Shown here piece by piece: positions 29,812 to 39,850 of a stretch of 64,000 nucleotides of DNA. Each line of letters starts with the position of its first letter. Within the stretch, counting starts at the first letter, position 1. The notes under the pieces are model-generated. The model saw only the letters and a program-made list of their open reading frames with translations, ran no database searches and was not told where the DNA came from. The position numbers and the translations under genes are program-made. Origin of the DNA: Lucinisca nassula (Eukaryota; Mollusca; Bivalvia; Lucinida; Lucinidae); assembly GCA_963580285.1 (NCBI GenBank), contig OY757015.1:131564717-131628716 (forward strand), in the 5' to 3' direction.

Positions 29812-30352
29812 ATCTCCGAAATGGCATTTTTTTCTGCTGCGAATTTGCTAATTTTTTCTTATTTTCATTCCCAAAATAGGTTGTGGGTCCTCGTTAGAAC
29901 CGCCTCATTGAGGCGGTTCTAACGAACATCCAAAACCTATGTCTTGGAGTAGATAAGGAAACTAGTTGGTAGAGTGTCCGCTTCGGGGAACGGGAGTTCA
30001 CGGGTTCGATCCCGGGCCGCGACATACCAAAGTCGTCAAAAATGATACTAGCTGCTCCTCGCTTGGCACTCAGATTTACGGGGTAGAGCTAGGACTGGTC
30101 GATCCAGTGTCAGGATAATGTGACTGGGTGTGGTATTATGTAATGTGTCTAGGACATGATACTTCAGTTAGGCAGCACTATAAAAGTGAGCATTGAGCTC
30201 CCTGTCGCAACCAGACACCGTCGTGATATGACTGAAAAATTGTTGAAAGCGACGTTAAACCCGAATTCACACACACAGAGATAAGGAAACTAATGTACAC
30301 CTGTGTAAAACACAGTTTCTCTATATTAAATGGGGTTTACAGGGTTGTCCAT
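29812..30352. mobile_element. Family-C-like MITE split by SINE X
   Basis: Left part (29812-29964) holds the palindrome gaaccgcctcattgaggcgg and flanks. After the SINE at 29965-30278 the right part (30293-30352) continues with acctgtgtaaaacacagttt and aaatggggtttacagggtt. Confidence 0.7.
29965..30278 (+). mobile_element. Molluscan tRNA-SINE (family X), full length
   Basis: tRNA-like head with an A-box region agttggtagagtgtccg and a B box GGGTTCGATCCC (30001-30012), then a conserved body (gtgtcaggataatgtgac, gcaaccagacaccgtcgt) and the 3' end gcgacgttaaacccgaattc with a CA tail. Perfect 14-bp duplication AGATAAGGAAACTA (29951-29964 and 30279-30292). Pol III transcription via the two boxes is expected from the class. 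This SINE type is common in gastropods and bivalves. Confidence 0.92.
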
Positions 30353-30709
30353 TACATGAATTTGTTAATATGATGAAGAGATGGGCTATTTTTTTTTCAT
30401 TGTGGCTTGTACCGACTTCTTTAATTTTTAACCAAAATTTGTGTCCGTACAACCCACGATCGTGATCACCTAAAACAACATAGTGCTAGCTGATATGCCT
30501 GGGATGCTCGCTTTTCCGTTGAACATGCGGTGATCTGTGTACATTATCCCATTTATGGTACATGACCTGGCGCTTTGACTCCAGTTACCCCTATTTGGAA
30601 CAAATTTTCATGGTCCCAAAGGTGTTCGAACCCATTAGGCCAGTCTGTTCATCCCTATTCTTCTCCTCTGATTTAACTTGTTATTGTGAAATGAGCAAGA
30701 TCTTACTAG
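30353..30709. other. Unassigned stretch with a family-Q trace
   Basis: 30585-30640 (ggaacaaattttcatggtcc, ggtgttcgaaccc) is an inverted fragment of the Q MITE seen at 38490. Otherwise nothing recognised. Confidence 0.4.
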
Positions 30710-30711
30710 TA

Positions 30712-30917
30712 CAGTAAAATTTCGCTATTAAGACCACCTAAAATTAATACTAAAGCTGCATTGAAAAGTTTATTGAGGAGGTTTCAGTTATTCTTTCTTT
30801 GTGTTTCCCACAGCCAGTGTCTCCTAATAAGAGACCATCTTTGGGACTGTTCAAAAGTGGTCTTAAAGACCACTTTTGAATAGTCCCAAAGGTGGTCTTA
30901 ATATAGGAATTTTACCG
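30712..30917. mobile_element. Family-B TA-target MITE, copy 2
   Basis: 206 bp, opposite orientation to copy 1. Flanked by TA (30710-30711, 30918-30919), with the internal gggactgttcaaaagtggtc palindrome intact. Confidence 0.85.
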
Positions 30918-31339
30918 TATATAACTTTTATGACAGGAATAAAGTTTTTTAAGAATCATTATTCACACCTGAATTGTAAATACATACCTGAATTGTCGAT
31001 CGTTCATTCTAAATTCTTACCTCTTGGCGGTCTTGGTCACACAACATGAAGCGTGTGCCACCTTTTCCTGTAACTTCCACTATTCGAATGACATGTCAGC
31101 CTCTAAAAATCGTCTTCTTTGGTAAAGTCAGCCTTCTTTCACTGTTACTTTCACAACCGGCTTCATATCACAGTGTCAGATCTTGCGATGGGGCCATACC
31201 ATTTAAGAATACACATTTTGGGTTGATTTTTTATGCCAGAAGACCTAAAGTAACTAAGCACAGTGGCATTACGCTGTTGGTGTTCATGTGACTATCACTG
31301 ATTTGTACGAATTCCAGATAAAGTTTTTTTTTTCACAAT
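30918..31339. other. Unassigned stretch
   Basis: An 81-codon plus frame (31046-31291) shows no known domain. No repeat recognised. Confidence 0.35.
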
Positions 31340-31539
31340 CGTGCTATGTTACAACGCATAATGTAGTAATGTAGTAATTACTACATTTTGATTTTTTTTA
31401 CTACATTATGCGTTGGCATAGTCGACGCGAAATGAAGTAAAAAAATTATTTCATTTCGCGTTGATATGCACCATATCGACGCATAATGAAGTAATGATGG
31501 TAGAACATAGGTGTCTTCGAAAAGACTTAGGAAGCAATA

Positions 31540-31745
31540 CAGTTAAATTCCTACAATTTAGACCACATTTGAGACGGTTCAAAAGTGGTCTTTAAGACCA
31601 CAGTTGAACAGTCCAAAAGACGGTCTTCCACAAAAGCACACTGAAGGTCAAAATCACAAAGAAAATGTAGCTTTAACCTTCCAAATATGCTTTAAAAACA
31701 AAATTTGTATTAATTTTAGGTGGTCTTAATAGTGGAATTTCATTG
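31540..31745. mobile_element. Family-B MITE, copy 3 (nested in family R)
   Basis: 206 bp, flanked by TA, with the internal dyad ggttcaaaagtggtcttt / aagaccacagttgaac. Confidence 0.8.
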
Positions 31746-31827
31746 TATTTGATTAAGCCAGTAGAATTAAAATCGTACGCCTTGCGCTATTTTGGTCTCA
31801 TGCCTGATGTCTTTCCCTCATTTGTGT

Positions 31828-31858
31828 TTTAACCTCAAATCAAACAAATCAAACAAAA
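31828..31858 (+). mobile_element. Family-A tail-only fragment
   Basis: tttaacctcaaatcaaacaa: only the last ~30 bp of the retroposon, extremely 5'-truncated or cut. Confidence 0.5.
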
Positions 31859-31869
31859 GACAGACAGGC

Positions 31870-31908
<39 letters not shown>
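31859..31908. repeat. (CAGA)n microsatellite
   Basis: About twelve tetranucleotide units. On the minus strand it is the gtctgtctg spacer of a hairpin-headed element whose hairpin lies at 31923-31958 (TATACCCCC...GGGGGTATA, apical ACGAAGT). Confidence 0.9.
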
Positions 31909-31959
31909 ATGGACAAAAACTATATACCCCCTTGCATACTTCGTATGCCGGGGGTATAA

Positions 31960-32233
31960 ATAGATGGGCTGCACGATGCTTCCACGCAGAGCTGATACCG
32001 CCCGTACATGAGTCCTCGTAATCTGCTTAGAAGGTCTAAGCCTGTCCAGGAAAACTGCTGCGAGTCGACCCATCCATGCATATAAACCCTATTGCTTTTA
32101 ATTGGACGGCAGCGATTGAGATGTCATTTCATCTCAATATCGGGTAAAAGTCCCATAAAATTTGAAGCAATGTCTCCAAAATGACCTAAATAGTCTTGAC
32201 GGGAACGTTAAACCTCAAATCAAACAAACAAAC
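31960..32233 (+). mobile_element. Family-A SINE-like retroposon, copy 10 (nested in family R)
   Basis: Body from aatagatgggctgc to the (CAAA)n tail, followed by ctgttgacgcataatgaagt exactly as in the copy at 33883. The head is replaced by the hairpin of the adjacent array fragment. Confidence 0.75.
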
Positions 32234-32544
32234 TGTTGACGCATAATGAAGTAAAATTAAGTATGCCACCCATCGCCGCAAAATGTAATAATTCTTTCAT
32301 TTTGCTCAAACCTCTTAGTATCGACGCATAATGTAGTAAAAACGACATTTTATTTCATTTCGCGTCGACTATGCCAACGCATAATGTAGTAAAAATTTCA
32401 TAATGTAGTAATTATTACATTACTACATTATGCGTTGTAACAGTGCTATTATTGTCCTTGTGACGTAACGGCGCTCTGTAAAAGAAAACGTGTTGATAAA
32501 ACATTCGACTCGGCTCTTGTGCTGGGATAAGACCCATAGCGTCT

Positions 32545-32580
32545 GATCAGATCGGCGTCTAATCAGAGTCTACACTGTAT
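32545..32580. mobile_element. D-hairpin fragment
   Basis: gatcagatcggcgtctaatc then gagtctacactgtattcc; one arm plus part of the other. Confidence 0.5.
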
Positions 32581-32597
32581 TCCTGTAGATCAGGAAT

Positions 32598-32665
32598 TTA
32601 AGGGGAATGGGAACACCTTTTGAAAAATGGCGGACAAACCTGCCAAGTGTTCCCATTCTCCTTAA
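32598..32665. mobile_element. Family-E MITE, internally deleted (68 bp)
   Basis: TTAAGGGGAATGGGAACACC joined directly to the last ~45 bp, ending attctccttaa. Both ends kept, middle ~190 bp gone. Confidence 0.75.
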
Positions 32666-32784
32666 GGGATAAAAGAAACAGTCTATGTGCCCTTTCAGGA
32701 CCATTTTGCAAGCCAAGACAATCGACTCACCAGTTCTGTCTGTGCTTTGATTAATCTTGGTAGACTGTAGGGTATTGCTACCGC

Positions 32785-32880
32785 GCATTCATCTTCGCGA
32801 GCCAAGGGTACTAAGTCCACTGCGTTCCGTAAGGAACGTAGTGGACTTAGTACCCTTCGCTCGCGAAGATGCCGCGCATT
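32785..32880. repeat. Fold-back around actaagtccactgcgttccg
   Basis: cttcgcgagccaagggtact, aagtccactgcgttccgtaa and its reverse complement form an almost perfect ~80-bp palindrome (apex near 32826). A lone copy in this window. Confidence 0.75.
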
Positions 32881-32943
32881 ACACATACTACGCATGTGCA
32901 CGGTATTTGCGTGTATTGAGGTTATGTCTTTTCACAACTGTAT

Positions 32944-33170
32944 TTAGGTCATTTTGGAGACGTTGCTGCAACATCTCAAGCCCTACCGCCCTAGGAAACC
33001 ACTGTGGTTGTATATGCAGGGACGGTTCCATTTGCATCACTTTGCCTGGGCAGGCTTAGACCTTCTAAACCGTTTACCAGTACTCATCACGGTCTTGTTT
33101 CAGCTCTGTGTAGGAGTACCATGCATTCCAGCTGTCCAGTCTATTTCTCCTAGCCCCGATGGGCGGGGTG
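32944..33170 (-). mobile_element. Family-A copy 12, internally deleted and tail-less
   Basis: Minus sense: head at right (cctagccccgatgggcgggg), middle intact, with a deletion after ggagacgttgctg and no (CAAA)n tail. Confidence 0.7.
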
Positions 33171-33429
33171 ATAACATGTGCTCGGTAAAAAGTATTTGCA
33201 ATAAAAGGAATCATACTTGCATCCAACACCCAAAGGGGTGCTGTAAAAGATGTTCCTCAGTACCGAAGGAGTGCACAAAATTTCAGAGAAATGTGTGTTT
33301 CGTAGACTTCCCTATTGTTCGTTGTGATATTTTGTTCAGGCTACCCCACTATGTAACACTGATCTAGATGCAAACTTTCTAATATGTCGTGCTGTCTAAC
33401 GGAGAATGTTTAGAAGCCTCGAGAGCATT

Positions 33430-34312
33430 GATACAACGCAAAATGAAGTAATGTAGTAATTTCTTCATTTTGATTTTTTTATTTCATTATGCGTTGGCGT
33501 AGTCGACGCGATATGAAGTAAAAAATTATTTCATTTCGCGTTGATATGCACCATATCGATCTTAAAGACCACATTTGAACAGTCCCAAAGATGGTCTTCC
33601 ACAAGAGCATCACATGAGCTCTTGGCCTACGTTATAACCACTGGCTTCTTGAACTGCATACTTTTATACAAACTTCTCACCACATGTTTTCGACCTTCCT
33701 CGCTCCTTTTCTGTTGATAATGCACCGTCATTCTACTTATAAATGTCTTCACATGCATGTTTTAGCCTTAAATATTTGGGTTACTTTTGTTTCTGTGATG
33801 TTTGAAAAAGTGTGCCATCTCTCAAAGCAAAATACATGTGCATTTTTTTCATTTAGAACCGACCTCATACTGTCGACGCATATTCGCCCCCGCCCATCGG
33901 GGCTTGAAGAAATAGATGGGCTGCACGATGCTTCCACGCAGAGCTGATACCGACCGCACATGGGTACTGGTTATCTGCTTAGAAGGTCTAAGCCTGCCCA
34001 GGAAAACTGCTGCGAGTCGGCCCGTCCATGCATATAAACCCTTTTGGGTTTAATTTGACGGCAGGGATTGAAATGAAATTTAATCTCAATGTCGGGTAAA
34101 AACCCAACAAAATTGTAAGCAACGTCTCCAAAATGACCTAAATAGTGTTGACGGTGACGTTAAACCTCAAATCAAACAAACAAACTGTCGACGCATAATG
34201 AAGTAAAATTAAGTATGCCACCTATCACCGCAAAATGAAATAATTCTTTCCTTTTGCGCAAATCTCTTAGTATCGACGCATAATGACGTAAAAACTACAT
34301 TTTATTCTACAG
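33430..34312. mobile_element. Family-R composite element, second copy (right end degraded)
   Basis: Left end tacaacgcaaaatgaagtaa, then gttggcgtagtcgacgcg and cgttgatatgcaccatatcg, colinear with 31349-31485. After a B-family fragment (33560-33608) and unique DNA comes the family-A copy, then gacgcataatgaagtaaaat, aagtatgccacctatc as in the first copy. The right inverted end stops near 34312. Confidence 0.65.
33883..34183 (+). mobile_element. Family-A SINE-like retroposon, copy 11 (nested in family R)
   Basis: Full-length plus-sense copy flanked by ACTGTCGACGCATA (33869-33882 and 34184-34197), a perfect 14-bp match of which the outer two bases may belong to the tail. It lies at the same place in the R element as copy 10. 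Confidence 0.88.
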
Positions 34313-34315
34313 TAT

Positions 34316-34729
34316 ATAATTGCAACACGCAACACTATGACCTTGTCCGGAACAGTCCTTCGTGGGCACACACTGTCCGTGTTGGGGACATTGCATTTCT
34401 GTTGAATAGTTGGCGTGTCATACTAAGTTATTTATAAGAGTTTCAAGGGGCGTAACAAATCAAAACAAACAAAAAAAATCAACACTCTGCATATTTTGCA
34501 ATAGTTTGGTTAATCACTTTAATTTTGATTACAGGATTTCAATTAAAAAATACATAAAAAGATGCCTAACATAAAGTTTTATGAATCTATTCCAGTTTGT
34601 ATTGGTGACAAAATATTTGCTGGTAATAAACCTTTTCATAGTTGAAATTATTTTAATACTATTAGTAAGTTGCGGTCCTCCGCGAAAGAAGTCACCTAAC
34701 TCTCAATCGGCTAGCTGATAACTGTCAAT
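34316..34729. other. Unassigned AT-rich stretch
   Basis: No recognisable gene or repeat. Confidence 0.35.
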
Positions 34730-34733
34730 GGCA

Positions 34734-34795
34734 AATGGTGTAGACCTTGATCAGATTGCTTCTGATATGGGTCTGCACTGGTTGGCTAGGACTGT
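34734..34795. mobile_element. D-hairpin copy 8 (shortened)
   Basis: ggtgtagaccttgatcagat then gggtctgcactggttgg, with the inner stem largely lost. Confidence 0.55.
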
Positions 34796-34915
34796 CGGCC
34801 CCAATACTTAGGATCATTGCGGGAAAAATGTTGTAGTTTCAAAGAAACTAGTACTATTTTTGCACATGATAACTTACAGAAAAGTTTATAGTGTACAATA
34901 TGCTTTGGCGCTGTA

Positions 34916-35151
34916 TTGACCCTTTTTGTGTCGAATGGAATCTTCCTCCTGATGTATAGCAGTATAGCAGGAGTCCATTTCAAGGTTCGGGGGTGTCAGG
35001 TTGTGTTTTTTTCCGAATTTATTTGGAGTATGGCTGGGCGGTTTGCGGACAGTGTAGGCCGTGATCAGATGCCTCATTCTGCGGCTCCTGATCTGGGCCT
35101 GCACTGTTTGCCAACTACCCATTTTGGGGCTTCCAGTACAAAACGGGTTAG
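34916..35151 (+). mobile_element. piggyBac-type MITE with D-hairpin copy 9
   Basis: ttgaccctttttgtgtcgaa at left, aggagtccatttcaagg, ggtgtcaggttgtgttttt, D hairpin at 35045-35112, and ccagtacaaaacgggtta at right. Same order as 58021-58249. Confidence 0.7.
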
Positions 35152-35432
35152 CCCTTAATCTGCTGAGCAGGACAACCCTGACCTTTGCACACAGTGCGAT
35201 TCAGATCAGGATCTGTACAGTTTAATATTCTTTTTACGAATCTGAATGAATACATTATTTCAAGCAATTTGATTGGTTGGTGGTCATAAATAGGTGTGGC
35301 AGGTTGATTTATTCGGCAGGATTAGGATTGAACATCTCATCAGGGAGTTTATACTACCTTAAGGAGGGCTTGCTGGAGTTCTCCTGAGGTTGTGACGGAC
35401 TTATTTCATGGCACAGCAGGGAGTGCAGACGG
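35152..35432. other. Unassigned DNA with traces of D-type MITE flanks
   Basis: Phrases cccttaatctgctgagcagg, aataggtgtggcaggttg and tattcggcaggattagg resemble the flanks of D-hairpin MITEs (54350, 20587). No gene. Confidence 0.4.
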
Positions 35433-35438
35433 AATGAC

Positions 35439-35500
35439 AGACAGTGTAGACCCTGGTCATATTGCTCCTGATCAGGGTCTGCACTGTTTGGTTAGGACTG
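35439..35500. mobile_element. D-hairpin copy 10
   Basis: acagtgtagaccctggtcat ... gatcagggtctgcactgttt. Short inner stem. Confidence 0.7.
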
Positions 35501-35730
35501 TCTGTCCCAATATTTGGGATCTTTGGCGGTAAAACAATGATGTGCAGAATCTGACAATTTTGATACATAAACAGGAGAAGAGTTTATAGTGCATAATATG
35601 CTTTGGCGTTATATTAAACATCTCAAGGAGTTCCTGAAGATTGGGACACCTTGAATGCTTGTGCAATTCTTCTGAAGTTATGATTTGATAAAGATATGAA
35701 AATTTGTTTCATGACACGGCAAGGAGTGGC

Positions 35731-35790
35731 AGACAGTGAGGACCCTGACCAGACTGCTCCTGATCTGGGTCTGCACTGTTTGGGTAGGAC
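35731..35790. mobile_element. D-hairpin copy 11
   Basis: acagtgaggaccctgacc ... gatctgggtctgcactgttt. It and copy 10 are followed by the same ggtaggactgtctgtccca, so the pair is a ~290-bp direct duplication. Confidence 0.7.
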
Positions 35791-35854
35791 TGTCTGTCCC
35801 AATACTTAGGATAATGATGATATCACCCAGATATCATTTACACTGGATTTTCCA

Positions 35855-36026
35855 TTTTTTTTTTTTTTTTTTTTTTTGTTTTTGTTTCATATGCCTCTGT
35901 CGTTTGGAATTCTTTCCTTGATTGTCTACTTGGTTTATCCATTATTATAATATGCCTCTTTATGTGCTCCTACGTGGGCCGAAAATTCGCAATAAAATTC
36001 TTGTATCTTGTATCTTGTATCTTGTC
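35855..36026 (+). mobile_element. LINE 3'-end with (TATCTTG)n tail
   Basis: After a long T-tract, the segment gtgggccgaaaattcgcaat, aaaattc, then four near-perfect cttgtat units (36000-36025) is the 3' terminus of a CR1/L2-like non-LTR element. No coding part. Confidence 0.55.
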
Positions 36027-36029
36027 AAG

Positions 36030-36678
36030 CATACAGGAGTCAGCATATTGGCAGCCTAGGGAAAAGACCTACAACTAATCCCAGCTGGCGAACTGGGGGT
36101 AGCCCCTATGTGCGCTTGGCGCCCGGTTACCTTAAAACATCCGTCAAGTCATCTATTTATTTTGCATCAGGACAAAGAAGAAGAACAACGTTGAATTCGA
36201 AGGGATGTTTTTATTGTATCGTGATCCCAAATGAATATCAAAGGAGTCAGTAAAATGTCCATTTAAAGAAGCATTTAACCCACCTAATTAAGAATCAATT
36301 AGTCCTTACAAAAGAAACATTCTGACTAAAAGACAAAAATTATTCTATTGTGGAAGCAGGCTACAAACCGCATACAAATCCATACACTTTCCACTTGTCT
36401 GGAGTAAAATAATCCGTAATCAAAATTTGCCGCATGACGTAAAATTAAACTGGAAATTTCTTCTGACGAAACGTCAACTTTCAACGTCATTTTCCACGTT
36501 TTACGCTGATACTCGTAACCGCTGATACTCGTTTTCAGCATTTCTTTTAGGGAATACTGATGAGGCCTTGATGGCCGAAACAAGCTTGTCTGGCCCAAAC
36601 AACAAATGGATTCTGCTATTTTCGTTTTTGAATGCGTTCATGGTTCTCAAAGGGCATCCATTTATTTCATTTCCAATC
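36030..36678. other. Unassigned stretch with two mid-size frames
   Basis: Plus 36008-36253 (81 codons) and minus 36598-36326 (90 codons, MGQTSLFRPSRPHQYSLKEM at its start) are open but unrecognised. Nothing ties them to a gene. Confidence 0.3.
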
Positions 36679-36752
36679 GTCTATGCCAACGCAAAATGAA
36701 GTAAAAAATTCAAAATGAAGAAATTACTACATTACTTCATTATGCGTTGTCT
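36679..36752. mobile_element. Solo inverted end of family R
   Basis: tatgccaacgcaaaatgaag, aattactacattacttc, attatgcgttg: one terminal repeat without the rest of the element. Confidence 0.7.
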
Positions 36753-36754
36753 CA

Positions 36755-37329
36755 GAGCATACCACCTCAAGGACTTGATAGGTCGTGTCATGGAATGTTT
36801 TGAGTCTTTGCCGTTCGCAATTTCCGAAAAACATTTTTCTTAGACGCGGCTGAGTTCAATATAGATGTGAAACTGAGTGTTACATTAACGTTTCAGAAAT
36901 AAGAAAGTGTAACGGGAGGATCAAAGGCCAACATTCAATAACGAACATTTGATCAAAACGATTGGGTTCAAAAACAAGATGAAACGTAGATATGCTGACA
37001 GTTTTTTATTTAGTTTGATTTCTTGCTGAGCAGTATATTTGCCCTGTAAACCCAACGTTAACTACGTGTATATTATTGGGTCGCGCCAAGGGAATATGTG
37101 CGACCTGTAAGTGTCCGTATGAACAATAAGCGTTGTCCCTTTTGCTAAACTGACAATGTAGATCGGAATACAATATCAACCGACAATGTCCAATTTCTGG
37201 TAAGTATTATGATCAAAATTTAACATGTAACGACTTACCGGGGCTGGACTCGGGCTCTCATCGGGATATATTTAAATCTTTGCCTATTTCACGGTTCAGT
37301 GATTTAACCATTTTGAAGATTATGATGTT
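36755..37329. other. Unassigned stretch
   Basis: Contains gaacaataagcgttg (~37119), a word shared with 38208 and 45849. Otherwise nothing identified. Confidence 0.35.
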
Positions 37330-37330
37330 T

Positions 37331-37607
37331 TCATATGAGGTTTAACGTCCCCGTCAACACTGTAAAGGTCATTTTGTAGACGTTGCTTCTAATTTTGAGG
37401 GACATTTACCCGACATTGAGATGAACTGACATCTCAAGCCCTGTCGCCCAATGTAACCAATAGGGTTTATTAGCATGGACGGTCCGACGCGCATAGCAGG
37501 CTTAGAAGCTCTAAGCGGTTTACCTGTGTCCGTGTGCGGTTGGTTTCAGCTCTGCATGGAAGCATCATGCAGCTCATCTATTTCTTCAAGCCCCGATGGT
37601 CCGGGGC
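37331..37607 (-). mobile_element. Family-A SINE-like retroposon, copy 13
   Basis: Minus sense with tail end at left (gaggtttaacgtccccgtc) and head at right (tcaagccccgatgg). Lacks ~25 bp around the cctgggcagg block. No clear duplication. Confidence 0.75.
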
Positions 37608-37625
37608 CATGACTTTTTAATGCAT

Positions 37626-37935
37626 GAACATCAACAGTGAGACAGAATGACCCGATATTTGACCTAAAAATAAATGAAGGTCACTACGTTCTATATTGCA
37701 TGGCCCAGTGATTTTGCCTTATATCCTGAAAACATTTTTAATATATGAACACAAAACCTTGGTAATATGAGTCAGTATGACCGATATTTGACCTCAAAAT
37801 AAATGTTTGTCACCATGACCTATATTTCATGGACCAGTGATTTTGCTTTATAGCCTGAAGACTTTTTGATATATGAGCCCCATTCTTTGGTATTATGAGA
37901 CGTGCTGACTCATATCCTTGAAGTATGGTGTTCAT
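37626..37935. repeat. Degenerate ~145-bp tandem repeat (family N)
   Basis: Two-plus units with gatatttgacctaaaaataa, ggtcactacgttctatat, gcccagtgattttgcc and tcctgaaaac. Further pieces are at 43043-43165 and 45510-45690. Confidence 0.65.
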
Positions 37936-37980
37936 ACATCAACAAGTCAAACGTTACCCATCCCGGGACATTAATCCTGG

Positions 37981-38451
37981 GGTCTGGAGTCATGGCATGA
38001 AAGCCGGTCCTCTAGGGTACTGATGGTCCATGCTTTCTGATGAGAGGCAGTCGACATAAAATTCTGAAAAAAAAAAAAAAAAAAACAACAACAAAAACAC
38101 ACACACACACACACACCTAGAAGTCGAATAATTTCTAAAATGAAATTACATGGTGAACACTAAGCGTAGAGACCGCACATGTTATGGACAGTCGCAACGC
38201 CCGCTGTCCATATGAACAATAAGCGTTGCGCATATCGTACACATGGTCACTAAGCGTCGCGGCTGTTAATAATATGTGCGATCAATACGCTTATTGTTCA
38301 CCATGTCATTTTAACTGAGATATTAGTCAACTTCAAGATGCTTTTTTAAATTTTAAATGTCGACTGCCACTGATCAGAAAGCATTCATATTTGGACCATC
38401 TGTACCCTGGAGGGCCGGCTTTCATGCCATGACTCCAGACCTCGGGTTTGA
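37981..38451. mobile_element. Fold-back element with ~80-100-bp inverted arms
   Basis: Left arm 37981-38062 (ggtctggagtcatggcatga, aagccggtcctctagggtac) is the reverse complement of 38344-38451 with scattered changes and a 7-bp indel. The loop holds an A/(CA)n tract and a small MITE (38148-38308). Confidence 0.8.
38148..38308. mobile_element. Small MITE, ATGGTGAACA ends
   Basis: atggtgaacactaagcgt at left, acgcttattgttcaccat at right, with ggacagtcgcaacgcccg / gaacaataagcgttgcgc words inside. Related words are at 37119 and 45849. Confidence 0.6.
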
Positions 38452-38489
38452 TGACCCAAGATTGTCTTTTTGATATACGAACACAATAA

Positions 38490-38846
38490 AGTCGAACTTC
38501 GATGGCACGAACCACTTTGGGACCATGAAAATTTGTTCGAGACAGCGGTAGTTCGAGCCACAGAGGGATACTATTAGTACCATTCCAGGAGGCATAATGG
38601 AGATAATTGTGGATATCTTTTCGGTGTTCTGTATTATAAATGTACGTTGTGTTTACTCATTAGAATCGCCTCATCGAGGCGATTCTAATGAGTATACACA
38701 ACATACATTAGCAAGGTAATTGGAGAAAATCTTCCTAAATTACCCCTATATCGTATTTGGAGGAACTCCCTGCGGACTGAAGAACGGGTTCGACTCATCC
38801 ATGGTAAACGAGTCATCGGAGTTCGAGCCATCGAAGATTTACTGTA
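38490..38846. mobile_element. Family-Q MITE, uninterrupted copy
   Basis: gtcgaacttcgatggcacga at left and gttcgagccatcgaagattt at right are inverted. The centre holds the hairpin gtttactcattagaatcgcc and its complement (38648-38702). The empty-site reference for 26190-27415. Confidence 0.75.
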
Positions 38847-38915
38847 CTTCAGAATACCAACGAATGGTGAATACCATGAACACCATAACTCATATTACCA
38901 AAGTATGGTGTTAAT

Positions 38916-39060
38916 AATAATTATAGTAATAATAATGATAACTTTATTTCAAGAGGATAACATATTTGACACGAGTGTCAGTCTGACATATGGTCCTCAT
39001 TGTAACATTTATATGAGCATGTATGCATTGTTGATAAAAAATTTCCGCACCTAATGATAC
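38916..39060 (-). mobile_element. Retroelement 3'-end fragment with AATAAA and (ATT)n tail
   Basis: On the minus strand: gaaataaagttatcattatt followed by imperfect att repeats. A polyadenylation-signal-like end of a LINE or Penelope-like copy; class not determinable. Confidence 0.45.
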
Positions 39061-39089
39061 AAACCAAAGTTAAAACGGCGAACACTATT

Positions 39090-39700
39090 GTCCTGGAATT
39101 GTCCGGGAAATGTCCGGAAATTGTCCGGGAAATTTCCGGGAAATGGGGGGTAGTGGTGCGTTATCCCTAATATCTCAACTTTGGGTGGTCAGCAATTAAT
39201 AAATTAGTATCAAATAAAATTTCAAGCTCCTTTCTAAAAGATGATTAAAAAGTATTTTTCATTTTTAACATTTTAAGGGACCATTTCTGAAGTTAATTTG
39301 TCCGGGAAATTCCCGGATTGTGACCTGGATGTTGGAGTAGTTGTGCGTTATCCCTAATATCTTCACTTCGGGTGGTCAGAAATTAATAAAATTAGTATCA
39401 AATCAAATTTTAAGCCCCAATACTAAAAGATGATTAAAAAGTATTTTTCATTTTTAACATTTTAAGGGACCATTTCTGAAGTTAATTTGTCCGGGAAATT
39501 CCCGGATTGTGACCTGGATGTTGGAGTAGTTGTGCGTTATCCCTAATATCTTCACTTCGGGAGGTCAGAAATTGATAAAATTAGTATCAAGTAAAAAGTT
39601 TAGCTCCATTCTAAAAGATCGTTAAAAATTATTTTTCAGTTTCAACATTTTAAGCGTCCATTTCTGAAATTAATTTAACCGGGAAATTCCCGGATTTGTG
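39090..39700. repeat. Three tandem ~188-bp units (family O)
   Basis: gtgcgttatccctaatatc recurs at 39156, 39343 and 39532. Units begin gtccgggaaattcccgg and include ttaaaaagtatttttcattt. Units 2 and 3 share long identical runs, whereas the first is diverged. Confidence 0.8.
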
Positions 39701-39709
39701 GGACATTGG

Positions 39710-39850
39710 CAAACAGTGCAGATCCAGATCAGATATTTAACCCATATATGCCTCGCGTCCCATTTGTGGGCAATGGCAAACAGTGTAGACCCAAATGATC
39801 AGACTCTGCAAAACGTGGCGTCTGATCTAGGCCGCAAAATGCTGGCGATG
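39710..39850. mobile_element. D-hairpin half and full copy 12
   Basis: A first half-hairpin (ggcaaacagtgcagatccag) is followed 65 bp later by ggcaaacagtgtagacccaa with the full but degraded stem to 39840. Confidence 0.6.

Larger units (their letters stand above)
31348..32441. mobile_element. Composite family-R element with ~100-bp inverted ends
   Basis: The left end (gttacaacgcataatgtagt, then ttggcatagtcgacgcgaaa) and right end (tttcgcgtcgactatgccaa, then tacattatgcgttgtaac) are inverted copies of ~100 bp. GTGCTAT occurs at 31341-31347 and 32443-32449, a possible duplication (one base gap on the right). The interior contains a family-B MITE (31540-31745), a SINE tail, a (GACA)n tract, a hairpin head and a family-A copy. 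No ORF for a transposase. Confidence 0.75.

Noticed and set aside
29965..30030. Possible functional tRNA gene
   Set aside because: The A and B boxes are present but the acceptor stem does not close and the sequence continues into a SINE body with tail and target duplication.
32757..33367. Frames of 100-137 codons around a possible gene
   Set aside because: They span a fold-back repeat and a family-A retroposon; the peptides (SPSPDGRG, YRPRKP) are those of family A read in another frame.
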